Assembly (NCBI RefSeq): GCF_001672895.1
Contig: NZ_LZKP01000056.1
Location: 1-39,527 of the forward strand
Source: Mycobacterium sp. E740
GTDB lineage: Bacteria > Actinomycetota > Actinomycetes > Mycobacteriales > Mycobacteriaceae
Length of the DNA stretch: 39,527 bases
Direction of reading: 5' to 3'
Shown here: one piece after another, positions 24,742-32,701 of the stretch
Position numbering within the stretch: position 1 is the first letter of the stretch
Layout: the number at the start of each line of letters is the position of its first letter
Program-made: the position numbers and the translations under genes
The notes under the pieces: model-generated
The model's input: only the letters and a program-made list of their open reading frames with translations
The model's database searches: none
What the model was told of the DNA's origin: nothing

Positions 24742-27141
24742 ATGGCAATGACAGAGCAGTTCTTGGCGCCCGTCCCGTCCAAAGCCGAACTCGCCATCTC
24801 GAAAGGCTGGGTCCAGGGCGTCGCCCTGGTGATGGTCTTCGGCTTCCTGATCATGGGGATGCTGGCCGCCCGGACTTATTCGGATTCGATGCCGCTGCCA
24901 CAGCGGGTGGTCGGTCCGGACGGCCAGACACTCTTCACCGAGCAGCAGATCACCGACGGACAGCAAATCTTCCTGCGCCGCGGGCTGCAGGAGTACGGCT
25001 CGGTGATGGGTCACGGCGGCTACCTCGGACCGGACTACACGGCCGAATACCTGCGGCTGTCGGCCGATCACGTCGGCCAGGCGCTGCGCGACTCGGGAGC
25101 GCAGGATCCGACCGCCGCCGTCGCGCAGATGATGCGGACCAACCGGTACGACAAAAACACCGGAACCCTCCAGTTCACCGCTCAGCAAGTCAATGCGTTC
25201 GAGAAGATCCGCGGCTACTACGCCGACTTCTTCGGCGCCGACAACACCGAGCACGGCCTGCTCCCGCAAGTCATCACCGACCCGCAGGAAATCAACGACC
25301 TGACAGCGTTTTTCGCCTGGACCGCCTGGGCCAGCGCAGCCGAACGCGAGGGACACGCCTACTCCTACACCAACAACTGGCCGCCCGAGCAACGCGTCAA
25401 CAACACCCCGACCGCCGACATCCTGGTGTGGTCGGCGATGTCGCTGATCGCGCTGCTGGCCGGCCTCGGCGCGCTGTTCGCCCTCTACGGCCGGTGGAGC
25501 CGCAAGATCGGCTGGCACGCAACGGAGACGCCGTCGCTGGCCTTCCGGCAACCCGGCGAGGTGGCGATCACCCCGTCGCAGAAAGCCACGGCCTGGTTCT
25601 TCCTCGTCGTCGCCGTGCTGTTCCTCGGTCAAGCCGTGCTGGGCGGTGCGATCGAGCACTACCGCGCCGAGTTGAGCAACTTCTTCGGCTTCGACCTGGC
25701 GCAGGTCCTGCCGTTCAACCTGGCCCGTACGTGGCACGTGCAGCTGTCGCTGCTGTGGACGGCGGCGTCGTTCCTGGCCGCGGGAATCTTCCTGGCGCCG
25801 ATCATCTCCGGCCGCGAACCACGACGGCAGTCGTGGCTGACCTACGGCCTGCTCGGTGCGCTGTTCATCGTCGTCGCGGGGACGCTGACCGGAACGGCGC
25901 TCAGCACATTCGGCGTCGAATGGGCGAAGGGATCGATCTTCTTCGACCAGCAGTGGGAGTACCTCGACCTGCCGAGGTTCTGGCAGGCGCTGCTCGTCGT
26001 CGGGCTGTTCCTGTGGATGGCCATCATCTTCCGCGCAATCCGCTCGCGACTGAAAACCGAGAGCAAGCTGAACATGCCGTGGCTGTTCTTCTACGCGGGC
26101 CTGGCGATTCCCGCGTTCTACGCGGTCGGCATGCTCGCCGGGACGCAGACGCATCTGACCGTCGCCGAGTTCTGGCGGTTCTGGGTGGTGCACCTGTGGG
26201 TCGAGGACTTCCTTGAACTGTTCACCACCGTGATGGTCGCCTACATCTTCGTGATGCTGGGTGTCGTACGACGCAAGATCGCCATCCAGCTGATCTTCCT
26301 CGACGTCATCCTCTACTCGATGGGCGGCGTCATCGGGACCATGCACCACCTGTACTTCTCCGGGACGCCGGTGGAACACATGGCCTTGGGCGCGTTCTTC
26401 TCCGCGATGGAGGTCATCCCGCTGACGTTCCTCACCGTCGAGGCGTGGACGTTCCTGCAGCTCGGGTCCCGGCAGCAGTCGCGCAGCAGCGCGCCGTTCC
26501 CGCACCGGTGGGCAGTGATGTTCCTTGTGGCCGTGGGCTTCTGGAACTTCGTGGGCGCTGGGATCTTCGGCTTCCTGATCAACCTGCCGATCGTGTCCTA
26601 CTACCAGATCGGCACGGCGCTGACCGCCAACCACGCCCACGGCGCGATGATGGGCGTCTACGGGATGCTCGCCGTCGGACTGGCGCTGTTCGCGTTGCGC
26701 TACATCATCCCGCCGCAACGATGGCCCGACAAACTCGCCAAGCTGTCCTTCTGGTCGCTCAACATCGGCCTGGCGTGGATGGTCTTTGCGACCCTGTTGC
26801 CGCTCGGCGTGCTGCAGCTGTGGCATTCGGTCAACGACGGCTACTACGAAGCCCGCACGCTCGGCTACATCACCCAGCCCGGCAACGTCGTCCTCGAGTG
26901 GCTGCGGATGCCCGGGGACTTCCTGTTCATCCTCGGCGGCGTGCTGCCGTTCGTCTGGATCGCGTGGCTCGGAATCCGGCACGGGATCAAGGCGACGACG
27001 CACACGCTGCCCGCCGAAACACTGTTCGTCGAGGAGCATCCCGAGGCCGAGGAGGACCGGACCGGAATGGCGATACCCGGGCGCAGCCGCTACGCCTCGG
27101 ACCGCCGGGTGGCCCCGGACGACACCGGTGACGGCCCATGA
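24742..27141 (+). CDS. norB: Quinol-dependent nitric oxide reductase (qNOR)
   Basis: A 799-residue integral membrane enzyme that reduces two NO to N2O with electrons from quinol. The N-terminal part (1 to about 225) has one membrane anchor and a periplasmic domain without a CxxCH haem site, the mark of the single-subunit quinol form. The catalytic part has about 12 further helices. Metal ligands are recognisable: His332 (TWHVQL), His484 (VVHLWVEDF), His535/His536 (TMHHLYFSG) and His631/His633 (NHAHGAMM). Glu488 in the VEDF segment matches the conserved FeB-site glutamate region. ATG 24742 follows a GGGGG stretch. An acidic C-terminal tail ends with RYASDRR (783-789). The stop overlaps the next gene by four bases. 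A role in NO detoxification, since no denitrification genes are nearby, is inference. Confidence 0.96.
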   Translation: MAMTEQFLAPVPSKAELAISKGWVQGVALVMVFGFLIMGMLAARTYSDSMPLPQRVVGPDGQTLFTEQQITDGQQIFLRRGLQEYGSVMGHGGYLGPDYTAEYLRLSADHVGQALRDSGAQDPTAAVAQMMRTNRYDKNTGTLQFTAQQVNAFEKIRGYYADFFGADNTEHGLLPQVITDPQEINDLTAFFAWTAWASAAEREGHAYSYTNNWPPEQRVNNTPTADILVWSAMSLIALLAGLGALFALYGRWSRKIGWHATETPSLAFRQPGEVAITPSQKATAWFFLVVAVLFLGQAVLGGAIEHYRAELSNFFGFDLAQVLPFNLARTWHVQLSLLWTAASFLAAGIFLAPIISGREPRRQSWLTYGLLGALFIVVAGTLTGTALSTFGVEWAKGSIFFDQQWEYLDLPRFWQALLVVGLFLWMAIIFRAIRSRLKTESKLNMPWLFFYAGLAIPAFYAVGMLAGTQTHLTVAEFWRFWVVHLWVEDFLELFTTVMVAYIFVMLGVVRRKIAIQLIFLDVILYSMGGVIGTMHHLYFSGTPVEHMALGAFFSAMEVIPLTFLTVEAWTFLQLGSRQQSRSSAPFPHRWAVMFLVAVGFWNFVGAGIFGFLINLPIVSYYQIGTALTANHAHGAMMGVYGMLAVGLALFALRYIIPPQRWPDKLAKLSFWSLNIGLAWMVFATLLPLGVLQLWHSVNDGYYEARTLGYITQPGNVVLEWLRMPGDFLFILGGVLPFVWIAWLGIRHGIKATTHTLPAETLFVEEHPEAEEDRTGMAIPGRSRYASDRRVAPDDTGDGP

Positions 27142-27779
27142 TCGGCGTCGAGGCGTGGCTGACGATCGGGTACGCCGCGTCGCTTGTCCTAGTCGCGTAC
27201 GGGATCGACCGGTTCGCCCGGCACGCGGCGGCCAAGGTCGAGCAACAGCGATCGGGGCGGTTCGTCTACCACGAAGACCACGACGCATGGCAGTGCCCGC
27301 AGGACCAGTGGTTGTGGCCGACGTCTTTCGACCCCGACAACCGCGTCATGCGTTATCGCGGCACGCCGTCGGTCTGCAACGCGTGCCCGGTCAAGAAGAC
27401 ATGCACAACTTCGAACGACGGCCGGGAGGTGAGCCGGGCGATCGACAGTTGGCCGGCGTCGGAGGCCGCGCGATTCCATCGTGGAATCGCCTGCGCCGTC
27501 AGCGTCGTCGCGATGGTCTGGCCGTTGGCGATGGCGATCGCCGCCAAGTCCGTCCCGGAAGCGCTGCTACTGCTGGGGTTTGCGCTGCTGGCCGGGACGG
27601 CGTCGTTGCCGCTGTGGTCACACCTGCGCCGCACACCGGCCGTGCCGGCCGGTGTGGTGTTCCAGTCCCTCGACGAGAACCTCGAGGAACGAAACCGCGT
27701 CGCGGAAGCGGAGATCCGTCGTCGCACCTCGTATGCGTCGGATCGGCGAACTGAAGCCACCCCGAGAGAGGTGCGCTGA
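27138..27779 (+). CDS. Membrane protein with a four-cysteine cluster, norB operon
   Basis: A 213-residue protein I cannot assign to a named family. One membrane helix lies at about 5-25. A charged loop follows with Cys53 (WQCPQDQW), Cys80, Cys83 and Cys89 (VCNACPVKKTC), spaced like a zinc ribbon or small Fe-S site; the same C-x2-C-x5-C wording occurs in the zinc segment of some IS1182-type transposases, but there is no transposase domain here. Two further helices (about 116-135 and 139-160) precede a charged tail that ends with SYASDRR (198-204), matching the NorB tail. It overlaps norB and the slipin gene by a few bases on either side, so it should be co-translated with them. A role in electron transfer to or maturation of qNOR is a guess. 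Confidence 0.82.
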   Translation: MIGVEAWLTIGYAASLVLVAYGIDRFARHAAAKVEQQRSGRFVYHEDHDAWQCPQDQWLWPTSFDPDNRVMRYRGTPSVCNACPVKKTCTTSNDGREVSRAIDSWPASEAARFHRGIACAVSVVAMVWPLAMAIAAKSVPEALLLLGFALLAGTASLPLWSHLRRTPAVPAGVVFQSLDENLEERNRVAEAEIRRRTSYASDRRTEATPREVR

Positions 27780-28594
27780 TGGGTGTCTGGGTGGTTGCCG
27801 CCGTCTTTCTCGCCGTCGTGGTGGTGGCGCTGGCGCTGAGCTCGCTGCGCATCGTCAAGGAGTACGAACGCGGCGTGGCGTTCCGCCTCGGCCGGCTGCG
27901 GGGGCCGCTCGGGCCGGGCATCGTCGTCGTAGTGCCCGGCGTCGACAAGCTGGTTCGCGTGGACATGCGCACGGTGACGCTGACCATCCCGCCGCAGGAG
28001 GTCATCACCCGCGACAATGTCACCGCCCGGGTCAACGCCGTCGTGTTGTTCCGAGTCACCGATCCGACGAAATCGGTGATGGCCGTGGAGAATTTCGCGA
28101 TCGCCACGTCGCAGATCTCGCAGACGACCCTGCGCTCGGTGGTCGGGCGCGCGGACCTCGACACTCTGCTCGCACACCGCGCTGACCTGAACGAGGACCT
28201 CGCGGCGTCGATCGCGAAACAGACTGAGCCGTGGGGGATCCGGGTCGAGGTCGTCGAGATCAAGGACGTCGAGATTCCCGAGATGATGCAGCGGGCGATG
28301 GCACGCGAGGCGGAGGCGGAGCGGGAGCGGCGCGCCAAGGTGATCAGCGCGCACGGCGAATTGCAGGCATCGGCCGAGTTGCGTGACGCCGCGATCACGC
28401 TCAGCGAAAGTCCGGCATCGTTGCAACTGCGGTATCTGCAGACCCTGCTCGAACTCGGCGCCGATCAGAACTCCACCGTCGTGTTCCCGATTCCGATGGA
28501 CATCGTGCGGCCGTTCCTCGAGGGCGAGCGGCGCAATCCGGTCGGCCCGGGCGACGCGGTTCCGCATATCAGGAGGGTGAAATCCGATGAGTAG
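27779..28594 (+). CDS. Slipin/stomatin-type SPFH membrane protein
   Basis: A 271-residue protein with one N-terminal membrane helix (about 3-22), then the SPFH/band 7 domain: IVKEYERGVAFRLGRL, GPGIVVVVPGVDKLVRVD, and TIPPQEVITRDNVTARVNAV are textbook slipin sequence. A coiled coil (EMMQRAMAREAEAERERRAKV, about 177-197) and an oligomerisation tail with the conserved LRYLQTLLELG follow. Such proteins assemble into membrane microdomain scaffolds and often lie beside a NfeD partner, which is absent here; instead the partners are qNOR and a Cys4 membrane protein. ATG 27779 shares one base with the upstream stop. A scaffold role for the NO reductase complex is inference. Confidence 0.93.
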   Translation: MGVWVVAAVFLAVVVVALALSSLRIVKEYERGVAFRLGRLRGPLGPGIVVVVPGVDKLVRVDMRTVTLTIPPQEVITRDNVTARVNAVVLFRVTDPTKSVMAVENFAIATSQISQTTLRSVVGRADLDTLLAHRADLNEDLAASIAKQTEPWGIRVEVVEIKDVEIPEMMQRAMAREAEAERERRAKVISAHGELQASAELRDAAITLSESPASLQLRYLQTLLELGADQNSTVVFPIPMDIVRPFLEGERRNPVGPGDAVPHIRRVKSDE

Positions 28595-28901
28595 CACAGC
28601 GTCTGATCCGTCGGCTATCGACGAACCCGACTTGGATGCGGGGCGGCCCGTCCTGCTCGAGCCGACGCCGCCGGGCTTTTGGCGGGCGCTCCTCGGAGTC
28701 GCCGTGGGTGTGCTGGCGCCGCTGTTCGGATTCCTCATCGGCGGCATGATTGGCGCCGGCGCGGTGGGCAACAAGGTCGACCCGATGGCGCTGTCCCTCT
28801 TCACCGGCATCGCGATCGGCGGCATCGGGCTGCTTGTCGCGCTCTCGGGCGGCGCCCGACTGTGGCGGCATTTCCACCGCCAGGACATCGTCGAAGTCTG
28901 A
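28587..28901 (+). CDS. Small two-helix membrane protein, end of the norB operon
   Basis: A 104-residue hypothetical protein with an acidic N-terminus, two predicted membrane helices (about 32-58 and 68-87) rich in Gly and Ala, and a short basic C-terminus. A perfect AGGAGG Shine-Dalgarno ends 10 nt before ATG 28587, and the start overlaps the slipin gene by eight bases, so it belongs to the same operon. No family is recognised. It may be the accessory subunit of a membrane complex with the three upstream products. Confidence 0.75.
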   Translation: MSSTASDPSAIDEPDLDAGRPVLLEPTPPGFWRALLGVAVGVLAPLFGFLIGGMIGAGAVGNKVDPMALSLFTGIAIGGIGLLVALSGGARLWRHFHRQDIVEV

Positions 28902-28909
28902 AAGGGCCT

Positions 28910-28926
28910 GGTATCAGAGCGGTATC
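28910..28926. promoter_or_regulatory. Direct half-sites upstream of the Doc toxin-antitoxin pair
   Basis: GGTATC occurs twice, at 28910-28915 and 28921-28926, 11 bp apart (one helical turn), immediately before the antitoxin gene. The second copy also begins an imperfect inverted repeat, GGTATCGTGCCTACC. The position fits an autoregulatory operator. Confidence 0.45.
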
Positions 28927-28941
28927 GTGCCTACCGTGGGG

Positions 28942-29142
28942 ATGACTCTGCGGACCAGCGAGAAGCAGACCGAGGCGCTGCGCCGTCAGGCCGCAGCCGA
29001 GGGGCGCTCCATGCAAGCCGTGGCCCTGTCGGCCATCGACGAGTACATCGAGCGGCGTGCCCATCAAAGTGACGTCAATGCCGTGTTGGACAAGGTTCTC
29101 GAACGTGAGAAGGGTGTGCTGCGGCGGCTAGCCGACACGTGA
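28942..29142 (+). CDS. Antitoxin of a Doc-type module, probably ribbon-helix-helix
   Basis: The 66-residue product begins with MTLRTSEKQTEALRRQA and has RSMQAVALSAIDEYIERRA, a strand followed by two helices, the ribbon-helix-helix pattern of small antitoxins (RTSE as the DNA-contact strand). The C-terminal helix (AVLDKVLEREKGVLRRLAD) should bind the toxin. ATG 28942 is used; GTG 28927 and 28936 are possible in-frame alternatives. The stop overlaps the toxin start by four bases (GTGA). Confidence 0.85.
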   Translation: MTLRTSEKQTEALRRQAAAEGRSMQAVALSAIDEYIERRAHQSDVNAVLDKVLEREKGVLRRLADT

Positions 29143-29513
29143 CGGTCTATCTGGACCTCGACGATTTGTTGCTCGTGGCGGCGCGTGCAGTCGCGGGCGA
29201 CGTCGTAGTGGGGGCCTATGGCCTGCTGGAATCGGCGGTGGCGCGGGCGCAGACGATGGTCATGGGCGCCGAGGCCTATACCGATATCCACACCAAAGCT
29301 GCTGCCTTGTTGCACTCGTTGTGCCGCAACCATGCGCTCGTCGACGGCAACAAACGCCTGGCATGGACAGCCTGCCAAGTGTTTCTGGGACTTAACGGCG
29401 AGTGGGTGACGGCCAGCGAGGACGACCGCTTCGACTTGATGATCGCGGTGGCCTCCGGCGCGCTTGCCGACGTGACCGAAATCGCCACGCAGCTACGCAG
29501 GTGGTGTGACTGA
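29139..29513 (+). CDS. doc: Doc toxin (Fic-fold, death-on-curing family)
   Basis: A 124-residue Fic-fold toxin. The catalytic motif is HALVDGNKR at residues 65-73, a Doc-type variant of HxFx(D/N)xNKR in which the usual Phe is Leu67. Doc enzymes phosphorylate elongation factor Tu and so stop translation; Fic enzymes proper use HPFx(D/E)GNGR, so the Lys-Arg ending favours kinase-type activity. Length is typical. GTG 29139 overlaps the antitoxin stop. The target is inferred from the family only. Confidence 0.92.
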   Translation: MTVYLDLDDLLLVAARAVAGDVVVGAYGLLESAVARAQTMVMGAEAYTDIHTKAAALLHSLCRNHALVDGNKRLAWTACQVFLGLNGEWVTASEDDRFDLMIAVASGALADVTEIATQLRRWCD

Positions 29514-29558
29514 AGCGCTTTCTTGTGCGAGCGAAGCTCACTTGCATAAGCTCGCGCC

Positions 29559-29912
29559 ATGGAACTACTACGAAACGTAGTTGTGCTGCTGCACATCGTC
29601 GGGTTCGCGATCACGTTCGGCGCCTGGGTGACCGAAGCGGCGGCCAAGCGGTTCCGCTTCACCCGCACCATGGACTACGGGTTGCTGCTCTCGCTGCTGA
29701 CCGGGCTTGCGCTCGCCGCGCCGTGGCCCGCGGGCGTCGAGCTGAACTACCCGAAGATCGGCACCAAGCTCGTCATCCTCGTGATCCTCGGCGGCATGCT
29801 CGGAATGGGCAGCGCCCGCCAGCGTCGCACCGGTGATGCGGTCCCGCGCCTGCTGTTCTGGTCGGTCGGCGTGCTGTCGTTCGCGGCGGCCGCGATCGCC
29901 GTTCTGTGGTGA
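29559..29912 (+). CDS. Small integral membrane protein, 117 residues
   Basis: A hydrophobic protein with four likely membrane helices (about 5-25, 38-56, 66-85 and 95-115) and a conserved-looking start, ELLRNVVVLLHIVGFAITFG. Similar short proteins are common in actinobacteria without a known role. It starts 45 bp after doc and converges with the amine oxidase gene (4 bp between stops). No signal peptide or cofactor motif is apparent; a single histidine (His12) lies in the first helix. Confidence 0.78.
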   Translation: MELLRNVVVLLHIVGFAITFGAWVTEAAAKRFRFTRTMDYGLLLSLLTGLALAAPWPAGVELNYPKIGTKLVILVILGGMLGMGSARQRRTGDAVPRLLFWSVGVLSFAAAAIAVLW

Positions 29913-29916
29913 ACGG

Positions 29917-31281
29917 TCAGACCACCGCCATCGCCTCGCGCTCCATCACCTCCGAAGCGGCGCGCTCGCCGGAGCGCACGGCTCCGTCGATGAACCCGTA
30001 CATCACCGCCGACGTCTCGGTGCCGGCCCAGTGGATGCGGCCGCAGGGCTCACGCAGCGCAGGGCCGAACTCGGTGAGGACACCCGGCGGCGTGTGGGCG
30101 ATCATCCCGCCGCCCGAGTAGGGTTCGGTGGCCCAGTTCTGCTCGACGTAGTCGACCGGCGAAAGTGCTTTGTCGCCAAACCGTTCGGCGACGGCAGCGA
30201 GCACCGCATCCCTGCGTTCTCCGTCGCCGAGCCGGCCGATCTGGCGTGCTTCCGGCCCCTCGGTGATGACGGTGAGCATCCCGGGGCTTCCGGTGTCGGT
30301 GCACGAGTCGATGGTGAGGTTCGCTGGCGAACCCGGCGCGAACGACTGGCCCGAAAGGCCGTCGGCACGCCAGAACGGCTCGTCGAACACCAACGCGATC
30401 TTGTAGACCGCCCCACTGGGCATCCGCTGGTGCAGAAACGACCGATCGACGGGGAGCATTGGCTCATAACGGATCTGACTGGCGATCGAAATCGGTACCG
30501 CGACGATCACCCGTCGCGCGTTGACCACCATGTCGTCCGAACGCACCACCACCCCGTCGCCGTTCTGAGCGATGCTGCGCACCGGCTGCCAAAGATGGAT
30601 CGCCTCACCGAGTTCGGCGGCGACCGCGCGATGGATGGCGCCCATGCCGCCGACGGGGCGGGCATCCTCGGCGCCATCCTTGACGCCGAGCACGAAACTC
30701 GGGCCGCCTGCGGCCGCCATCTGATAGAGCACGAACAGCAGCGAAATCTCCGACGCAGCAGACGTATACAGTCCGGAGACGGCGCTTTCCAGCAGTTCCC
30801 GGGCGGGTTTGGACATCGTGTTGCGGTCGAGCCACGCCGCCCAGCTGATCCTGTCCCAATTCTGCGCTTTGGGCGCGGTCCACGGTGCCTGCAGCGGAAT
30901 CGTTTTGCACATCTGGGTCAGCTCGAGGAAGACCGTGCCGATGTTGGCGACGGCCCATGGGCTCATCGACAGCGGGATCGTTCCGGTGTAGCGGTACTTC
31001 TTGCCGTCGATGAACATCATCGCCTGGCCGTCGGTGTACTGCTTGTAACTCGGCACGCCGAACTCGTTCATGAGCCGATAGATCGCGTCCTGGCCGGGAC
31101 CGACCCATGCACCGCCGCGGTCGATCCAGGTCCCGTCGTCGCGCACCTCGGTGAAGGTACGGCCGCCGACGCGGTCGCGGGCCTCCAGCAGCGCAACCGA
31201 GTGACCGGCCTGCTGCAAGCGCAGTGCCGCGGTCAGGCCGGCGAATCCCGCCCCCACCACGCAGTAGTCCACGTCCGTCAT
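29917..31281 (-). CDS. Flavin monoamine oxidase family protein
   Basis: A 454-residue FAD enzyme that probably oxidises primary or secondary amines to aldehydes/imines with H2O2. The dinucleotide-binding motif VVGAGFAGLTAALRL (8-22) is followed by LLEARDRVGGRT, the classical amine oxidase signature, and the C-terminal FAD-binding segment IHWAGTETSAVMYGFIDGAVRSGERAA is complete. The overall pattern resembles AofH of Mycobacterium tuberculosis. The frame is open to 31368, but ATG 31281 has AAGGGG just upstream and starts the conserved N-terminus (MTDVDYC). The gene lies 220 bp downstream of the organosulfur operon on the same strand; nothing is seen in that gap. Confidence 0.92.
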   Translation of the reverse strand: MTDVDYCVVGAGFAGLTAALRLQQAGHSVALLEARDRVGGRTFTEVRDDGTWIDRGGAWVGPGQDAIYRLMNEFGVPSYKQYTDGQAMMFIDGKKYRYTGTIPLSMSPWAVANIGTVFLELTQMCKTIPLQAPWTAPKAQNWDRISWAAWLDRNTMSKPARELLESAVSGLYTSAASEISLLFVLYQMAAAGGPSFVLGVKDGAEDARPVGGMGAIHRAVAAELGEAIHLWQPVRSIAQNGDGVVVRSDDMVVNARRVIVAVPISIASQIRYEPMLPVDRSFLHQRMPSGAVYKIALVFDEPFWRADGLSGQSFAPGSPANLTIDSCTDTGSPGMLTVITEGPEARQIGRLGDGERRDAVLAAVAERFGDKALSPVDYVEQNWATEPYSGGGMIAHTPPGVLTEFGPALREPCGRIHWAGTETSAVMYGFIDGAVRSGERAASEVMEREAMAVV

Positions 31282-31501
31282 GAGCGGCCCCTTCGATCGT
31301 TTTGCGCGGGGCCGGGCGGCCGGGTGCAAGCCTCGGCCCCCTATCGGACGCGAGGCAGTTAGAGCCAACGCCGTATCGGCGTAGGTGTCAATAAGTTGGT
31401 TGCCTCTTCAACGGCCTTGCGGTTCACGCCGCTGGATTGTGCATCTGGCGACGTCCACTCGGCGTGTCGCGTCGCAGGATGCACATTTCGCGCACCAGCG
31501 G

Positions 31502-32701
31502 TCAGAGTTGGCCGTGGCGTGGCGGGGGAGTGCGCGACAGCATCCACCTTCCGATGTGCTGCAGCTTCCACCGCGTCGCGTCGTGCAACGTGTGCGTCCG
31601 CGCATCTCGCCAATACCGCGACAGGTTGCCCGACGCCGAAGCGCTTCTCGTACCACCCAATTCGAACAAGACGTTCGAGGCGTCCAGCGCCGCCCGCACC
31701 GCGGCGACCTTCGCCGTAGCGACGGCGATCGACGCCTCGGCCGCTGTCGCGTCGGTCAGGTTCCCCGCAGCGAAGTCGACGGCCCGGGCCGCCTCGACGA
31801 GCAACGCCTGCGCTCCTCGCACCGTGACCGCCAACTCACCCGCGACCGTCACGAGCGTCGGGTCCTCCACTGCTGCAGCCACTTCGGCCTCAAAGTGCGG
31901 TCGCGCCCGCTCGGCCTGGCGCACACCGGCTGCCAGCGCGCCAGTCGCGATGCCGACGTCGATCGCGCTGTGCAGCAACTGCGCTCGCGCCCCGTACAAC
32001 GACGGCCCGTCGAATATCGGCGAGAACGGCACAACATGTTCGACGGGCACAGCGACGTCGTCGAGCGTGACCGTGCCCGACGCTGTGGTGCGCTGCCCCA
32101 TACCGTCCCAGTCGTCGACCACCGCGAGCCCTTCGGTGTCGTGCGCGACGAACGCGATCGCCTTCGGTGTCTGCGCAGTCGGAACCTCGCCGGTGTCGAC
32201 CAGCGACGCGCGCACCAGGACCCACTCGGCGAACAACGCACCGGTGGAGTAAAACTTCCGGCCCGTCAGGACGTAGTCGCCCGACGGTTGACGCACCAGC
32301 GTCGTGGTGTCGACGTCGATGGTGTGCGGACCCCGCTCCGACTGTGCATTGGCGAACAACGCTCCGTTGCGCACCCGATCATAGAAGTACGACTTCTGCG
32401 CGTCGCTGCCCTGTAACCGCAGCGCCTCGAGAAACACGAAGTGCGAGTGCGGAATCTGCGCCAGCGACGGGTCGGCGTGCGCGATCAGCCGGAACACCTC
32501 CGCCAGCACCGTCGCCGGCGTCGCGATGCCGCCGTATTCGACCGGCACCGTCAGTGCCAGTAGCCCTGACTCCTTGAGCGCCTGCACTTCTTCGTGCGGC
32601 AGTCGCCGATCCGCGTCACGCGCAGACGCTTCGGCGTCGAACACGGCGGCCAGTTTGGCAGCGGCGTCGAGCGCCTCGTCGGTGGCCGCGAGCTGGATCA
32701 T
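31502..32701 (-). CDS. Acyl-CoA-dehydrogenase-fold monooxygenase (SfnB/DszC-like)
   Basis: A 399-residue flavoprotein of the group that includes SfnB and DszC, which act in sulfone and dibenzothiophene-type sulfur metabolism. Visible segments are LPHEEVQALKESGLLALTVP, GRKFYSTGALFAEWVLV, GQRTTASGTVTLDDVAVP and the C-terminal WKLQHIGRWML. A catalytic base for acyl-CoA dehydrogenation is not evident, in line with a monooxygenase role. The start overlaps the ssuD stop by four bases (ATGA), so it is translationally coupled. It is the last gene of the apparent sulfur operon. The substrate cannot be named from sequence. Confidence 0.88.
   Translation of the reverse strand: MIQLAATDEALDAAAKLAAVFDAEASARDADRRLPHEEVQALKESGLLALTVPVEYGGIATPATVLAEVFRLIAHADPSLAQIPHSHFVFLEALRLQGSDAQKSYFYDRVRNGALFANAQSERGPHTIDVDTTTLVRQPSGDYVLTGRKFYSTGALFAEWVLVRASLVDTGEVPTAQTPKAIAFVAHDTEGLAVVDDWDGMGQRTTASGTVTLDDVAVPVEHVVPFSPIFDGPSLYGARAQLLHSAIDVGIATGALAAGVRQAERARPHFEAEVAAAVEDPTLVTVAGELAVTVRGAQALLVEAARAVDFAAGNLTDATAAEASIAVATAKVAAVRAALDASNVLFELGGTRSASASGNLSRYWRDARTHTLHDATRWKLQHIGRWMLSRTPPPRHGQL

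Noticed and set aside
24637..27288. An 883-codon open frame on the minus strand opposite norB
   Set aside because: It is antisense to a complete, motif-bearing qNOR gene; its translation is His/Arg/Asp/Gln-rich low-complexity sequence, the usual mirror image of high-GC coding DNA.
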